A stretch of 64,000 nucleotides of DNA from Limnohabitans sp. B9-3 (GCF_002778325.1 NZ_NESI01000002.1:372001-436000), one strand, 5' to 3'; counted from the stretch's first letter, positions 41,805 to 50,271 are shown. Notes: generated by a model not told the origin, from the sequence alone. Translations and numbers: made by a program.

Positions 41805-41825
41805 CCCATTCCCCTTGACTGGGCT
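41803..41825. terminator. Weak hairpin between the convergent GT41 and HTH genes
   Basis: AGCCCA and TGGGCT form a 6-bp stem with an 11-base loop right at the GT41 stop codon, followed by GGTTCGTTATTT. It could be a weak two-way terminator. Confidence 0.4.
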
Positions 41826-41831
41826 GGTTCG

Positions 41832-42059
41832 TTATTTGAGCGTGCGTTTGTACGCACGAAGTTCTGAGGCTAAGAACATTTGGTTGCGACCCACGCTGTG
41901 GCTAGGTTTTAGTTCCGCAGCCTGCACATGACGGCGCAAAGTTGGCAGTGACACCTCTAGGTACTCTGCGGCCTCTGCAGCCGACAAGGGCTCTCGGTCC
42001 AAATGACCAAACGCTTGTTCGTGGGTGAAGTCGTCGTCGCGAATGCTGATGGTGCTCAT
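41832..42059 (-). CDS. Small helix-turn-helix (excisionase/MerR-like) DNA-binding protein
   Basis: A 75-residue protein with LSAAEAAEYLEVSLPTLRRHV, a MerR/excisionase-type helix-turn-helix, followed by a wing-like SVGRNQMFLASELRAYK. Such proteins serve as antitoxins or phage/ICE regulators. Its start overlaps by four bases the stop of a short remnant similar to the end of PIN-domain toxins, so it was probably the partner of a toxin-antitoxin pair whose toxin is now mostly deleted. It is convergent with the GT41 gene. A free regulator function cannot be excluded. Confidence 0.7.
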   Translation of the reverse strand: MSTISIRDDDFTHEQAFGHLDREPLSAAEAAEYLEVSLPTLRRHVQAAELKPSHSVGRNQMFLASELRAYKRTLK

Positions 42060-42145
42060 TGCGTGTTCTCAAGTTTTTGCATGAACTGACGTGGGGTCAT
42101 CACTTGAATTCCAAAGGGGCTGGCTTTTTTTTGAATTCTGCACCG
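42056..42145 (-). pseudogene. Remnant of a PIN-domain toxin C-terminus
   Basis: A short open frame, too small to be an intact gene, reads ...KKASPFGIQVMTPRQFMQKLENTQ and stops in an ATGA overlap with the helix-turn-helix gene. GIxVMTPRQF is characteristic of the last strand of PIN-domain proteins of the COG1569 toxin group. Everything upstream is lost, with an in-frame stop at 42146-42148. An eight-A run at 42124-42131 (T on the plus strand) lies in the remnant. Identification is by a short motif and the coupling, so it is moderate. Confidence 0.5.
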
Positions 42146-42226
42146 TTAACACTTGGGGCACCGCTAATGAGTGCGCTGATGCGTGACAGAGTTTTTCGTC
42201 ACTGACCGTGCACAATATCCCCCGCT

Positions 42227-43324
42227 ATGTCCGTCCATCAAAACTACCTCAAAGAACTCGAAATTCGTGGCTTCCAAAGCGACCCCGCCCAGCTTCGCGC
42301 GATAGATGCGTTAGAACGCTGCGCCAACGATTGGGCGGCTTACAGAGAGAAGCGGTCGAGCCCGCTGAAAAAACTGGTTAACCGGCCACCCATCCCGCGT
42401 GGGGTTTACATGTTTGGTGGCGTAGGCCGGGGCAAGAGCTTTTTGATGGATTGCTTTTTCGACGCGGTGCCGATCAAGCGCAAAACGCGTTTGCATTTTC
42501 ACGAGTTCATGCGCGAGGTGCATCGCGAGTTGCGCGAGTTGCAAGGCACGGTGAACCCGTTGGATGTGCTGGGCAAGCGCATGTCCAAGCGCTACAAGCT
42601 GATTTGCTTTGACGAGTTTCATGTGGCGGACATCACCGACGCCATGATCTTGCACCGCTTGCTCGACGCTTTGTTTCAAAACGGCGTGGGGTTTGTGACG
42701 ACGTCCAATTTCAAGCCCGACGATTTGTACCCCGGCGGCATGCACCGCGACCGCATCATGCCGGCCATTGAGCTGCTCAACCGCTCGCTGGATGTGATCA
42801 ACGTGGACAACGGCACCGATTACCGCCGTCGCACCTTGGAGCAGGTCGAGTTGTATTTGCGGCCCTTGGGCGAAAAAGCCGATGCTGCCATGTCCGATGC
42901 GTTCAAGCGTTTGGCCGAATGCCCCGACGAAGACCCCGTGCTGCACATCGAGGCCCGCGAAATCAAAGCACGACGCCGTGCAGGCGGGCTGGTGTGGTTT
43001 GACTTCAAAGAGCTGTGTGGCGGCCCGCGTTCACAAAACGATTACTTAGAGATTGCAAGCCAGTTCCACACGGTGTTGCTCAGCGATGTGCCGCACATGC
43101 CGGTGAACAAAGCGGCAGAAGCGCGCCGCTTTACGTGGTTGATTGATGTGTTGTACGACCGTCGTGTGACGCTGATGATGTCTGCGGCCGTGGCGCCCGA
43201 AGAGCTGTACACCCAAGGCCCGATGGCGCATGAGTTTCCACGCACGGTGTCGCGTTTGAACGAGATGCAGTCGGCCGAGTTTCTGGCGTTGGAGCGACGC
43301 ATGGTGGACACGTCCCTCACATGA
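42227..43324 (+). CDS. zapE: Cell-division AAA ATPase ZapE (AFG1-like)
   Basis: A 365-residue P-loop ATPase with Walker A MFGGVGRGKSFLMD (Lys70) and Walker B LICFDEFHVADITDAM. The segment GVGFVTTSNFKPDDLYPGGMHRDR is highly characteristic of ZapE/AFG1. In E. coli ZapE associates with the divisome and is needed under low oxygen and high temperature. In many Burkholderiales it follows lpd; here ~26 kb of other genes intervene. The stop overlaps the next start by four bases. Confidence 0.92.
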   Translation: MSVHQNYLKELEIRGFQSDPAQLRAIDALERCANDWAAYREKRSSPLKKLVNRPPIPRGVYMFGGVGRGKSFLMDCFFDAVPIKRKTRLHFHEFMREVHRELRELQGTVNPLDVLGKRMSKRYKLICFDEFHVADITDAMILHRLLDALFQNGVGFVTTSNFKPDDLYPGGMHRDRIMPAIELLNRSLDVINVDNGTDYRRRTLEQVELYLRPLGEKADAAMSDAFKRLAECPDEDPVLHIEAREIKARRRAGGLVWFDFKELCGGPRSQNDYLEIASQFHTVLLSDVPHMPVNKAAEARRFTWLIDVLYDRRVTLMMSAAVAPEELYTQGPMAHEFPRTVSRLNEMQSAEFLALERRMVDTSLT

Positions 43325-43884
43325 AAACAAGGGTCATCGCGCTTTGGGCGCTGCTGTGCTTTGCGGGGGCCTTGGCGCAGGATGTCTCAGCGCCAGTTCC
43401 TTCTGCCGACGAACGCGCCGCGATGAGCCAGCAACTGGCCGCACGTCGTCAGCAGCTGGAGACGGACTACAACCAAGCCATGACGTTTTGCTATCAAAAG
43501 TTTGATGTCACCAGTTGCCGCTTGGAGGCGCGTGAGCGTCGTTTGCAGGCACATGCCGTTTTGCGAAAAGAAGAGATTGCCTTCAACACCGTGGAGCGCC
43601 GCCTCAAAGCCGAAGAGGCGGAGCGGCGTTTGGCCGAAAGCAATGCCTTGGCGCGTGAGCGAGAGCAAACGCGACAAACGGATGCCGCTGACAACGCCAA
43701 AGCCGCAGCGGATCGTGCTGCACAAAAACAGGCCGACCATGCCGCGCAAGGTCAGCAGCGCGAAGCCTATGACCAAAAGCAGCGAGATGCGGCCCAACGT
43801 CGCGTGGACTTAGAGCAAAAACGCCGTGAGCGTGCCAAGCCGCCTTCCGCCGCTTTGCCGCCTGTGACTGGATCCAGTCAATGA
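43321..43884 (+). CDS. Exported coiled-coil protein of unknown function
   Basis: A 187-residue protein with signal peptide MKTRVIALWALLCFAGALAQ. A long Ala/Arg/Gln/Glu-rich helix (~30-170) is probably a coiled coil, with two Cys (YNQAMTFCYQKFDVTSCRLEAR) that may form a disulfide. The tail is Pro-rich. Related small exported helical proteins sit next to zapE in other Comamonadaceae as far as I recall, but no function is known to me. Four-base overlaps on both sides (ATGA) tie it to zapE and to the helicase gene. A periplasmic location is inferred from the signal peptide. Confidence 0.65.
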   Translation: MKTRVIALWALLCFAGALAQDVSAPVPSADERAAMSQQLAARRQQLETDYNQAMTFCYQKFDVTSCRLEARERRLQAHAVLRKEEIAFNTVERRLKAEEAERRLAESNALAREREQTRQTDAADNAKAAADRAAQKQADHAAQGQQREAYDQKQRDAAQRRVDLEQKRRERAKPPSAALPPVTGSSQ

Positions 43885-46034
43885 CCGACTCGGCCATGAG
43901 CCACCCACTGCGCGACATGGTGCAAGAAGCCTTTGCGCCATTGGGCGTGTTGGCGCGCAGCACCGACCACTTTCAGCCGCGACAAGGCCAGACCGACATG
44001 GCCTTGGCCGTGGCCGATGTGGTGGCCTTGGGCGGCAGTTTGGTGGTGGAGGCGGGTACGGGCGTGGGAAAGACCTTTGCCTATTTGGTGCCTACCTTGT
44101 TGAGCGGCGAACGCGTGCTGCTGTCCACCGCCACCAAGGCGTTGCAAGACCAGTTGTACGCGCGCGATTTGCCGCGTTTGGTCAAAGCCTTGAACTTACC
44201 TGTGCGTTTGGCCTTGCTCAAAGGGCGCTCCAGCTATTTGTGCACCCACCGCATGGAATTGGCGCGCCAAGACCACAGCGCCACCGACCGCCACACAGCG
44301 CATTTGTTGTCGCGTGTTGAAACCTGGTCCATGGCGACCCGCAGTGGTGATTTGGCGGAGTTGCCGGGCTTGGACGAGCGTTCGCCGCTGATCCCGCTCA
44401 TCACCTCGAATCGAGAAAACTGTTTGGGCTCGCAGTGCCCGAAGTTCAAAACTTGTTTTGTGAATGCGGCGCGTCGTGAGGCTTTGGGGGCTGACGTGGT
44501 GGTGATCAACCACCATTTGTTCTTTGCCGACATGGCGGTGCGCGAGTCGGGCATGGCCGAGTTGTTGCCCAGCGTGCGTGTGGTGATTTTTGATGAAGCG
44601 CATCAACTCAACGAGACGGGCGTGAACTTTTTGGGCAACCAAATTGGCACGGCGCAATTGCTGGACATCACCCGCGATGTGTTGGCCACGGGCTTGCAGT
44701 TGGCGCGTGGTTTGGCCGATTGGCAGGGAACGGCATCGGCGCTGGAGCGTTCGGCGCGTGAATTGCGCTTGGTGGTGGGCAAGCGCCAAGGCGCTTTGAA
44801 GTTGCGTTGGGTGGGTGAAGCGCCCGAAGACATTCACCCTGGCGCCTGGCAGCAGTCGCTGCACGACGTGGGCGCGGCTTGTTTGCAGGCTTTGCGCGCT
44901 TTAGAGACGGTGAGTGAAATTGCGCCCGACTTCATGCGCTTGTTTGAGCGCGTGGCCGAAATCGCCAAACGTGTGCAGGCATTTTTAGAGCCCTGTGCGC
45001 ATGACGCCGTGCGTTGGGTGGACGTGAGCGCCTCGCAAATTCGCCTGATGGAAGCGCCGCTGGACATTGCAGCGACGGTGCGTGACCGGCTTTTGAAGCA
45101 AGGCGTAGCGACCCAAGACATTGGCCAAGACGACGAAGCGCCTTGGCAAGACGAGCCAGAGAGCTTGCCCGATCCTGTTGGATTTTTGGCCGAACCTGAT
45201 GACTTGCAAGATTTGAACGCCGATGCGTACGTAGCGCGTGCCCGCCCCGACGAAGACACGCGCCCCCGCAGCTGGATTTTTACGTCCGCCACGTTGGGCG
45301 ATGACCCGCGTTTGCGCTGGTTCACCGAGCCGTGCGGCTTGGAGTCGGCGCAGGTGCTGCGGGTGAGCAGCCCGTTTGATTACCCCGCCCAGGCTGCGCT
45401 CTATGTGCCGCGCCACTTGGTCAAGCCCAACGATCCAGCGCACAGTGGTCAGGTGGCCCAGCTGGCCAGCGACGCGGCCAGGCGCTTGGGTGGTCGCACG
45501 CTGGTGCTGACCACCACGCTGCGTGCGTTGCGTGTCATTGGTGACGTGATGAAGCAGCAGCTCGAAGGCTCGGGCATCGAGGTGCTGGTGCAGGGCGAGT
45601 GGCCCAAGCGCCATTTGATGGAGCGATTCCGAGAAGGCGCGCAAGCCGAAGAGGGCGGTTGCGTGTTGGTGGCCTCTGCCACGTTTTGGGAGGGCTTTGA
45701 TGTGCCCGGCGATGCTTTGCAGTTGGTCATCATCGACAAACTGCCGTTTCCACCGCCTAATGACCCGTTGGTGGAGGCGCGTGGAAAACGCTTAGAAGCG
45801 CAGGGCCGCAGCCCGTTCAACGATTATTTTGTGCCCGAGGCCGTGGTGGCTTTGAAGCAAGGCGCAGGCCGTTTGATTCGCCGCGAAACCGACCAAGGTG
45901 TGCTGGTGCTGTGCGACAACCGTTTGGTGACGACGAGCTACGGCCGGCGTTTGATTGCTGCGTTGCCGCCTATGCGCCAGTTGGGCAGCGACACTGATTT
46001 GGCCCAAGCGCTGGAAGCACTTAAAAAGGTTTGA
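43881..46034 (+). CDS. DinG/YoaA-type ATP-dependent DNA helicase
   Basis: A 717-residue superfamily 2, XPD-like helicase. Motif I is EAGTGVGKTF (Lys64), motif II is VIFDEAHQLNE, and the C-terminal motifs include ASATFWEGFDVPGD and QGAGRLIRRETDQG. An iron-sulfur-cluster domain is indicated by four Cys (SSYLCTHRM, ENCLGSQCPKFKTC). YoaA works with the clamp-loader subunit chi in repair of stalled forks; DinG resolves R-loops. The length and short N-terminus resemble YoaA. A second start at 43896 is possible, but 43881 overlaps the previous stop, typical for this operon. Confidence 0.88.
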   Translation: MTDSAMSHPLRDMVQEAFAPLGVLARSTDHFQPRQGQTDMALAVADVVALGGSLVVEAGTGVGKTFAYLVPTLLSGERVLLSTATKALQDQLYARDLPRLVKALNLPVRLALLKGRSSYLCTHRMELARQDHSATDRHTAHLLSRVETWSMATRSGDLAELPGLDERSPLIPLITSNRENCLGSQCPKFKTCFVNAARREALGADVVVINHHLFFADMAVRESGMAELLPSVRVVIFDEAHQLNETGVNFLGNQIGTAQLLDITRDVLATGLQLARGLADWQGTASALERSARELRLVVGKRQGALKLRWVGEAPEDIHPGAWQQSLHDVGAACLQALRALETVSEIAPDFMRLFERVAEIAKRVQAFLEPCAHDAVRWVDVSASQIRLMEAPLDIAATVRDRLLKQGVATQDIGQDDEAPWQDEPESLPDPVGFLAEPDDLQDLNADAYVARARPDEDTRPRSWIFTSATLGDDPRLRWFTEPCGLESAQVLRVSSPFDYPAQAALYVPRHLVKPNDPAHSGQVAQLASDAARRLGGRTLVLTTTLRALRVIGDVMKQQLEGSGIEVLVQGEWPKRHLMERFREGAQAEEGGCVLVASATFWEGFDVPGDALQLVIIDKLPFPPPNDPLVEARGKRLEAQGRSPFNDYFVPEAVVALKQGAGRLIRRETDQGVLVLCDNRLVTTSYGRRLIAALPPMRQLGSDTDLAQALEALKKV

Positions 46035-46074
46035 GCGCTAGCCGCGCGAAAACCGACTTAAGCGCTAGTCGCGC
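46034..46074. repeat. Two 14-bp direct repeats between convergent genes
   Basis: AGCGCTAGCCGCGC (46034-46047) and AGCGCTAGTCGCGC (46061-46074) differ at one base with a 27-bp period, filling most of the gap between the helicase and bamD stops. Each starts with the palindrome AGCGCT. Function unknown. Confidence 0.6.
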
Positions 46075-46089
46075 TTGTGCCAATTCAAA

Positions 46090-46893
46090 TCACCAAAATT
46101 TCCACCAAGACTTCGGGGCTACGGCGCGTTCTGGGTACAAAAACACGCTGTTGGGGTAGGTGGCTTCAAGCACACGGCGTGTGTCATCGCGCAATTGCAC
46201 CAAGCCCAGTTTGTCGTACGACTGAACCAAGATGAACAAGGCTTCTTCCACCGCGGGCACGTCGCGGAACTCTTGAACAGCAGCTTGCGCGCGGTTCACA
46301 GCGGCCACATAACCACCGCGTTGGTAGTAAAAGCGGGCCACATACACCTCGGAACGTGCCAGCGAGTTCTTGATGTAGGCCATGCGCAAGCGCGCATCTT
46401 CGGCATATTTGGATCGGGGGAATCGCAGCGTTAACTCGCGAAACGCTTCAAACGATTCTTTGGCTTGTTTCGGGTCGCGCTCGGCCAAATCTTGTTGGGC
46501 GAGGGTGGAGAACAGGCCCAAGTTGTCGTTGAAGTTCACCACGCCTTTGAGGTAGAGCGCATAGTCCAGCGCAGGGCTGGCAGGGTGCAACTTGATGAAA
46601 CGGTCGAGCGTGGCCACGGCCTGAATGGGCTCGTTGGTTTTGTATTGGGCCCAGGCTTTGTCAAGCTGGGCTTGCTGTGCGAGGGGCGTACCCGCCGCAC
46701 GGCCTTCGAGCTTTTCGTAGTAACCAATGGCCTTGTCGTAGCCGCCGGCAGCGAGCTCGTCTTTGGCTTCTTGGTACAACTTGTCCACACTCCATCCGGA
46801 GGTGGCGTCATAGTTTTGGGCACAACCCGATAAAAGAATGGCCGCAGACATTCCGAGAGCCATCCACACAGCCGATAATTGAAGGCGTAACAC
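46090..46893 (-). CDS. bamD: Outer-membrane assembly lipoprotein BamD
   Basis: A 267-residue BAM-complex lipoprotein. A hydrophobic signal peptide ends in lipobox LLSGC (Cys24 from the chosen GTG), followed by five TPR-like repeats (e.g. YDKAIGYYEKLEGR, RFPRSKYAEDARLRMAYI, YYQRGGYVAAVNRAQ). BamD recruits BamA with BamC/E and helps fold outer-membrane beta barrels. The GTG at 46893 gives an Arg in the n-region; ATG at 46863 would start at MALGMSAAILLSGC, also workable. The frame is open far upstream, but that extension lies in rluD and is spurious. It is divergent from rluD with almost no intergenic space. Confidence 0.9.
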   Translation of the reverse strand: MLRLQLSAVWMALGMSAAILLSGCAQNYDATSGWSVDKLYQEAKDELAAGGYDKAIGYYEKLEGRAAGTPLAQQAQLDKAWAQYKTNEPIQAVATLDRFIKLHPASPALDYALYLKGVVNFNDNLGLFSTLAQQDLAERDPKQAKESFEAFRELTLRFPRSKYAEDARLRMAYIKNSLARSEVYVARFYYQRGGYVAAVNRAQAAVQEFRDVPAVEEALFILVQSYDKLGLVQLRDDTRRVLEATYPNSVFLYPERAVAPKSWWKFW

Positions 46894-46907
46894 CACAGGC
46901 CACTTTC

Positions 46908-47948
46908 TTGAAGCAAAGACAAACCATTCTATCGGCACCGCCGACCGCCACACCCTCAAGCCTTGAGGATGTTTTGCCAGACGAGCACGTTGATTTGGTG
47001 GACGGTCCCGAGATCGAGTGGCGCGAGCTCGACATTCCCACCACGATGCACGGTGAGCGCCTCGACCGTGCCCTGGCTTTGTTGCTGCCCGAGTTCTCGC
47101 GCAGTTACTCGCAGCAGTTGTTGGCGGAGGGCTGTGTGTCGTGCATCTTGCCCACGCAGCGCGAGGTGACCAAGGCGTCGAGCAAAGTTCGCATGGGTGA
47201 GCGTTACCACGTGGCCTTGCGTCCAACGCCGCAAAGCCAGGCGTTCAAGCCGGAAGATATTCCGTTAGAGGTGGTCTACGAAGACGACGATTTACGCATC
47301 TTGAACAAACCCGCAGGCTTGGTCGTGCACCCTGCGCCTGGCAACTGGAGCGGCACCTTGCTCAACGGCTTGCTGGCCATGGACCCGCAAGCGGTGATGC
47401 TGCCCCGCGCCGGCATCGTGCACCGTTTGGACAAAGACACCAGCGGTTTGATGGTCGTGGCACGCACACGTCGCTGTATGGATGCCTTGGTTGAGCTCAT
47501 TGCCGCCCGCGATGTGCACCGCGAATATTTGGCCGTGGCCTACCGTAAGTGGAACGGCAACCCCAACCGCGATGTGGTGGCTGGCATTGGTCGCGACTAC
47601 CGCAACCGCCTGCGCATGGCGGTGGTTGATCTGGACCGTTTACCCGGCAAAGAAGCCCACACCACCTTTGACTGCTTGGCCAGCCAAGAAGAAGCCTGTT
47701 TGGTGCAATGCACCTTGCACACTGGCCGCACGCATCAAATTCGCGTGCATATGGGGCACATTGGCCATCCGTTGGTGGGCGATTCTTTGTACGCCGGCCC
47801 CATGACTTTGGGGATTGATCGCCAAGCGCTGCATGCGTTTCGCCTCAGTTTTGAGCACCCCATTTCAGGCAAAGCGCTCTCGTTCGAGGCCCCGTTGCCC
47901 GCGGACATGGTGGCTTTGTTGGACGGTCTGGGTCTTAAAAAGCCTTGA
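46908..47948 (+). CDS. rluD: 23S rRNA pseudouridine synthase RluD
   Basis: A 346-residue pseudouridine synthase with an S4 domain (ERLDRALALLLPEFSRSYSQQLLAEGCV), INKPAGLVVHPAPGNWSGTLLNGL, the catalytic Asp in GIVHRLDKDTSGLMVVART, and HTGRTHQIRVHM. RluD makes pseudouridines 1911, 1915 and 1917 in helix 69 of 23S rRNA and is needed for normal ribosome assembly. The start is uncertain: no ATG precedes the S4 domain in frame except far upstream, so the TTG at 46908 is chosen, 14 bases from the divergent bamD start. An acidic linker (residues ~18-40) precedes S4. Confidence 0.88.
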   Translation: MKQRQTILSAPPTATPSSLEDVLPDEHVDLVDGPEIEWRELDIPTTMHGERLDRALALLLPEFSRSYSQQLLAEGCVSCILPTQREVTKASSKVRMGERYHVALRPTPQSQAFKPEDIPLEVVYEDDDLRILNKPAGLVVHPAPGNWSGTLLNGLLAMDPQAVMLPRAGIVHRLDKDTSGLMVVARTRRCMDALVELIAARDVHREYLAVAYRKWNGNPNRDVVAGIGRDYRNRLRMAVVDLDRLPGKEAHTTFDCLASQEEACLVQCTLHTGRTHQIRVHMGHIGHPLVGDSLYAGPMTLGIDRQALHAFRLSFEHPISGKALSFEAPLPADMVALLDGLGLKKP

Positions 47949-48098
47949 GATCGTGCGACTTGACGCCTTCAAGAGGCGCCAAGGCCACTTGCCGTTACAA
48001 TCCATCACCCGCTTGTGAAAGCGGTGAGCCCCTTGGCTCTGACTTCGCGAACGCTAAAACCACAATTGGCCCTGTCCTTTTGAGCTTTGCCTTACCGG

Positions 48099-48118
48099 CC
48101 CCGAGACATGTTTCGGGG
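48099..48118. other. Hairpin upstream of scpB
   Basis: CCCCGA-GACATGTT-TCGGGG is a 6-bp stem with an 8-base loop, 39 bases before the scpB start in the 208-base rluD-scpB gap. It lacks a T-run, so is more likely a leader structure than a terminator. Nothing else is recognised in the gap. Confidence 0.35.
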
Positions 48119-48156
48119 ACACTTTCCTCGATTCCCTGACCTCGGAAACCCTCACG

Positions 48157-48879
48157 ATGAACACCGTGGATGCCAAGCGTGTGCTTGAGACCGCTTTGAT
48201 TTGTTCCCATCAGCCGATTCAAGTGCGCGATTTGCGCGTGCTGTTTGCAGATGACTTGGGCGCAGACACCATCAAAACGCTGCTGGAAGAACTGCAACTC
48301 GACTGGGCCCAGCGTGGCGTCGAGTTGGTGCATGTGGCTTCGGGCTGGCGTTTTCAAAGCCGCCCTCAAATGCGCCCCTTTTTGGATCGCCTGCACCCCG
48401 AAAAGCCGCCCAAATACAGCCGTGCAGCCATGGAAACCTTGGCCATCATTGCCTACCGCCAGCCCGTGACCCGCGCGGACATGGAAGATGTGCGTGGCGT
48501 GACCATCAACTCGTTGGTGATCAAGCAGCTGGAAGACCGCGGCTGGGTCGAGGTCATTGGTCATCGCGAAACGGTGGGGCGTCCCGCTTTGTTCGCCACG
48601 ACCCGCCAGTTTTTGGACGATTTGGGCTTGGCGTCGTTAGACCAATTGCCCGTTTACGACACCGCCCAAGCCCAAGCCAATGCCTTTGCCCGTTTGGGTG
48701 AAGACGACCCTAGTCTGCAAATGAACATGGTGTTGGATGCGCCTGTTGATGACGCACCCACAGAACCCTCATCCACATCGGAGATCTTGCTGGCCCCCGA
48801 ATTGGGCGAGCCCGAAGTCTTCCACCTATCTCTCCCTAGCGAACCCGCCACACCGGGCGACGAACCCCATGAACACTGA
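48157..48879 (+). CDS. scpB: Segregation and condensation protein B
   Basis: A 240-residue kleisin-associated winged-helix protein. MNTVDAKRVLETALICSHQPIQVRDLRVLF is the first winged helix, and KYSRAAMETLAIIAYRQPVTRADMEDVRGV with LEDRGWVEVIGHRETVGRPALFATT is the second, both highly conserved in ScpB. It binds ScpA and SMC to form the chromosome-condensing complex. The C-terminal ~55 residues are acidic and low-complexity. No scpA is in the window. It overlaps rluB by 11 bases, a common pairing. Confidence 0.92.
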   Translation: MNTVDAKRVLETALICSHQPIQVRDLRVLFADDLGADTIKTLLEELQLDWAQRGVELVHVASGWRFQSRPQMRPFLDRLHPEKPPKYSRAAMETLAIIAYRQPVTRADMEDVRGVTINSLVIKQLEDRGWVEVIGHRETVGRPALFATTRQFLDDLGLASLDQLPVYDTAQAQANAFARLGEDDPSLQMNMVLDAPVDDAPTEPSSTSEILLAPELGEPEVFHLSLPSEPATPGDEPHEH

Positions 48880-50158
48880 AAACAATCACCCTGGCAACAC
48901 GCCAGAGCATGCTGACGCTTTTGACGCCGAGGACGCCGCGTTTGACTTCGACGATGTTGTCTCCGGCGAGTTTGACGCCGAGCTGATCCGCGCCGACGCC
49001 GCATCTGAAAAGCGCGTGCTCTTGCCTCAGCCCGAATCGCCCAAGTTGCACAAAGTCTTGGCCCAATCGGGTTTGGGCTCGCGCATTGAGATGGAGCGTT
49101 TGATCGCTGACGGCCATGTTGCCGTGAACAACGAAGTGGCCCACACCGGCCAGCGCGTGCAGTTTGGTGACCAAATCAAGGTCAACGGACGTCAGCTCAA
49201 AGTGCGCATTGCACCACCGCCTCCGCGCGTCATTGCTTACCACAAGCCTGCGGGCGAAGTGGTGACCATGGACGACCCACAAAACCGTCCAACCGTGTTT
49301 CGCCGGTTGCCGCGCCTCTACCAAGGCAAGTGGCAGTCGGTCGGTCGTTTGGACTTGAACACCGAAGGCTTGTTGCTGTTCACCAGCTCGGGCGAGTTGG
49401 CCAACCAGCTGATGCACCCCCGTTTTGGTTTGCAACGCGAATATGCGGTGCGCTCGCTGGGCAAACTCAGCAAAGACCAAAAAGAACAACTGGTCACAGG
49501 CATTCAACTCGACGACGGCCCTGCGCAATTTGGTTCGATCGAAGAGGGCGGCGGCGAAGGTTCTAACTGCTGGTACCGCGTCACGATTTCTGAAGGCCGT
49601 AACCGCGAAGTGCGCCGCATGTTCGAAGCCGTCGGTCACGCTGTGAGCCGTTTGATCCGTATCCGTTACGGCGCCATGGTGTTGCCACGCGGTTTGAAGC
49701 GTGGTGCGTTCGTCGAGTTGGGCGAGCGCGACATTCGCGCCTTGATGGAAGCTGCCGGTGCCGATGCGCCGATGGCCAGTGGCCCCTCGCAAAACAACCG
49801 CACCGAGCGCGCCAACAGCCGCCGCCGCGGCAACAGTGTGGGTCCGCGTCCGTCGATGCCTCGCGCACCGGAAGAGCGTCCACGCGGTCCCGAGCGTTTG
49901 GTCATGAGCGATCGCAAGCGCGGTGGCCGCGGCAAGCCTGAGCCCGTGCAGCAGCAACAGCCCGACCCGATGCAAACGTCGGTGGGTTACATCGGTGCCG
50001 ACAGTTATGCGATGGAGCGTCAACGCAAAAAAGACGGTCACAAGGCTTTCAAAGCTGGTTTGGTGGGGGGCCGCAAGCCATCTACATCTCCAGCAGGCCC
50101 GCCCAAACGCGGCGGCGTTCCCGGTGGCAGTTTTGGTCGAGGCCGCAACAGCCGTTAA
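48869..50158 (+). CDS. rluB: 23S rRNA pseudouridine 2605 synthase RluB
   Basis: A 429-residue RsuA-family synthase. An acidic N-terminal extension (1-~50) precedes the S4 domain (KLHKVLAQSGLGSRIEMERLIADGHV). Next come the synthase domain with catalytic Asp in VGRLDLNTEGLLLFT, ISEGRNREVRRMFEAVGH, and a disordered Arg/Gly/Pro/Gln-rich tail of ~115 residues (RERANSRRR-like, VQQQQPDPM), which likely binds RNA. RluB modifies U2605 of 23S rRNA. The start at 48869 lies inside scpB, giving an 11-base overlap. Confidence 0.9.
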   Translation: MNTENNHPGNTPEHADAFDAEDAAFDFDDVVSGEFDAELIRADAASEKRVLLPQPESPKLHKVLAQSGLGSRIEMERLIADGHVAVNNEVAHTGQRVQFGDQIKVNGRQLKVRIAPPPPRVIAYHKPAGEVVTMDDPQNRPTVFRRLPRLYQGKWQSVGRLDLNTEGLLLFTSSGELANQLMHPRFGLQREYAVRSLGKLSKDQKEQLVTGIQLDDGPAQFGSIEEGGGEGSNCWYRVTISEGRNREVRRMFEAVGHAVSRLIRIRYGAMVLPRGLKRGAFVELGERDIRALMEAAGADAPMASGPSQNNRTERANSRRRGNSVGPRPSMPRAPEERPRGPERLVMSDRKRGGRGKPEPVQQQQPDPMQTSVGYIGADSYAMERQRKKDGHKAFKAGLVGGRKPSTSPAGPPKRGGVPGGSFGRGRNSR

Positions 50159-50165
50159 TTCAATG

Positions 50166-50230
50166 CAAAAGCGCCCACTGCTCGCAAGGGGAAACCCTTT
50201 GAGCGGTTAAAATAATAGGCTTCGCTTTTG
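50166..50230. promoter_or_regulatory. Structured element between rluB and ndk
   Basis: An outer stem CAAAAGCG (50166-50173) / CGCTTTTG (50223-50230) encloses a hairpin: GCTC, AAGGG, a GAAA tetraloop, CCCTT and GAGC (50180-50204). Between them lies GGTTAAAATAATAGG, which could hold a -10 (TAAAAT) for ndk. Either an rluB 3' structure or a regulated ndk leader. Confidence 0.4.
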
Positions 50231-50271
50231 TCGAACTCAGTTTTTAAAACGTCTAACAAGGAAAATCCATC

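Noticed and set aside
46894..47226. N-terminal extension of bamD into rluD
   Set aside because: The extra ~110 residues are Arg/Pro/Ala-rich antisense shadow and would destroy the lipoprotein signal.
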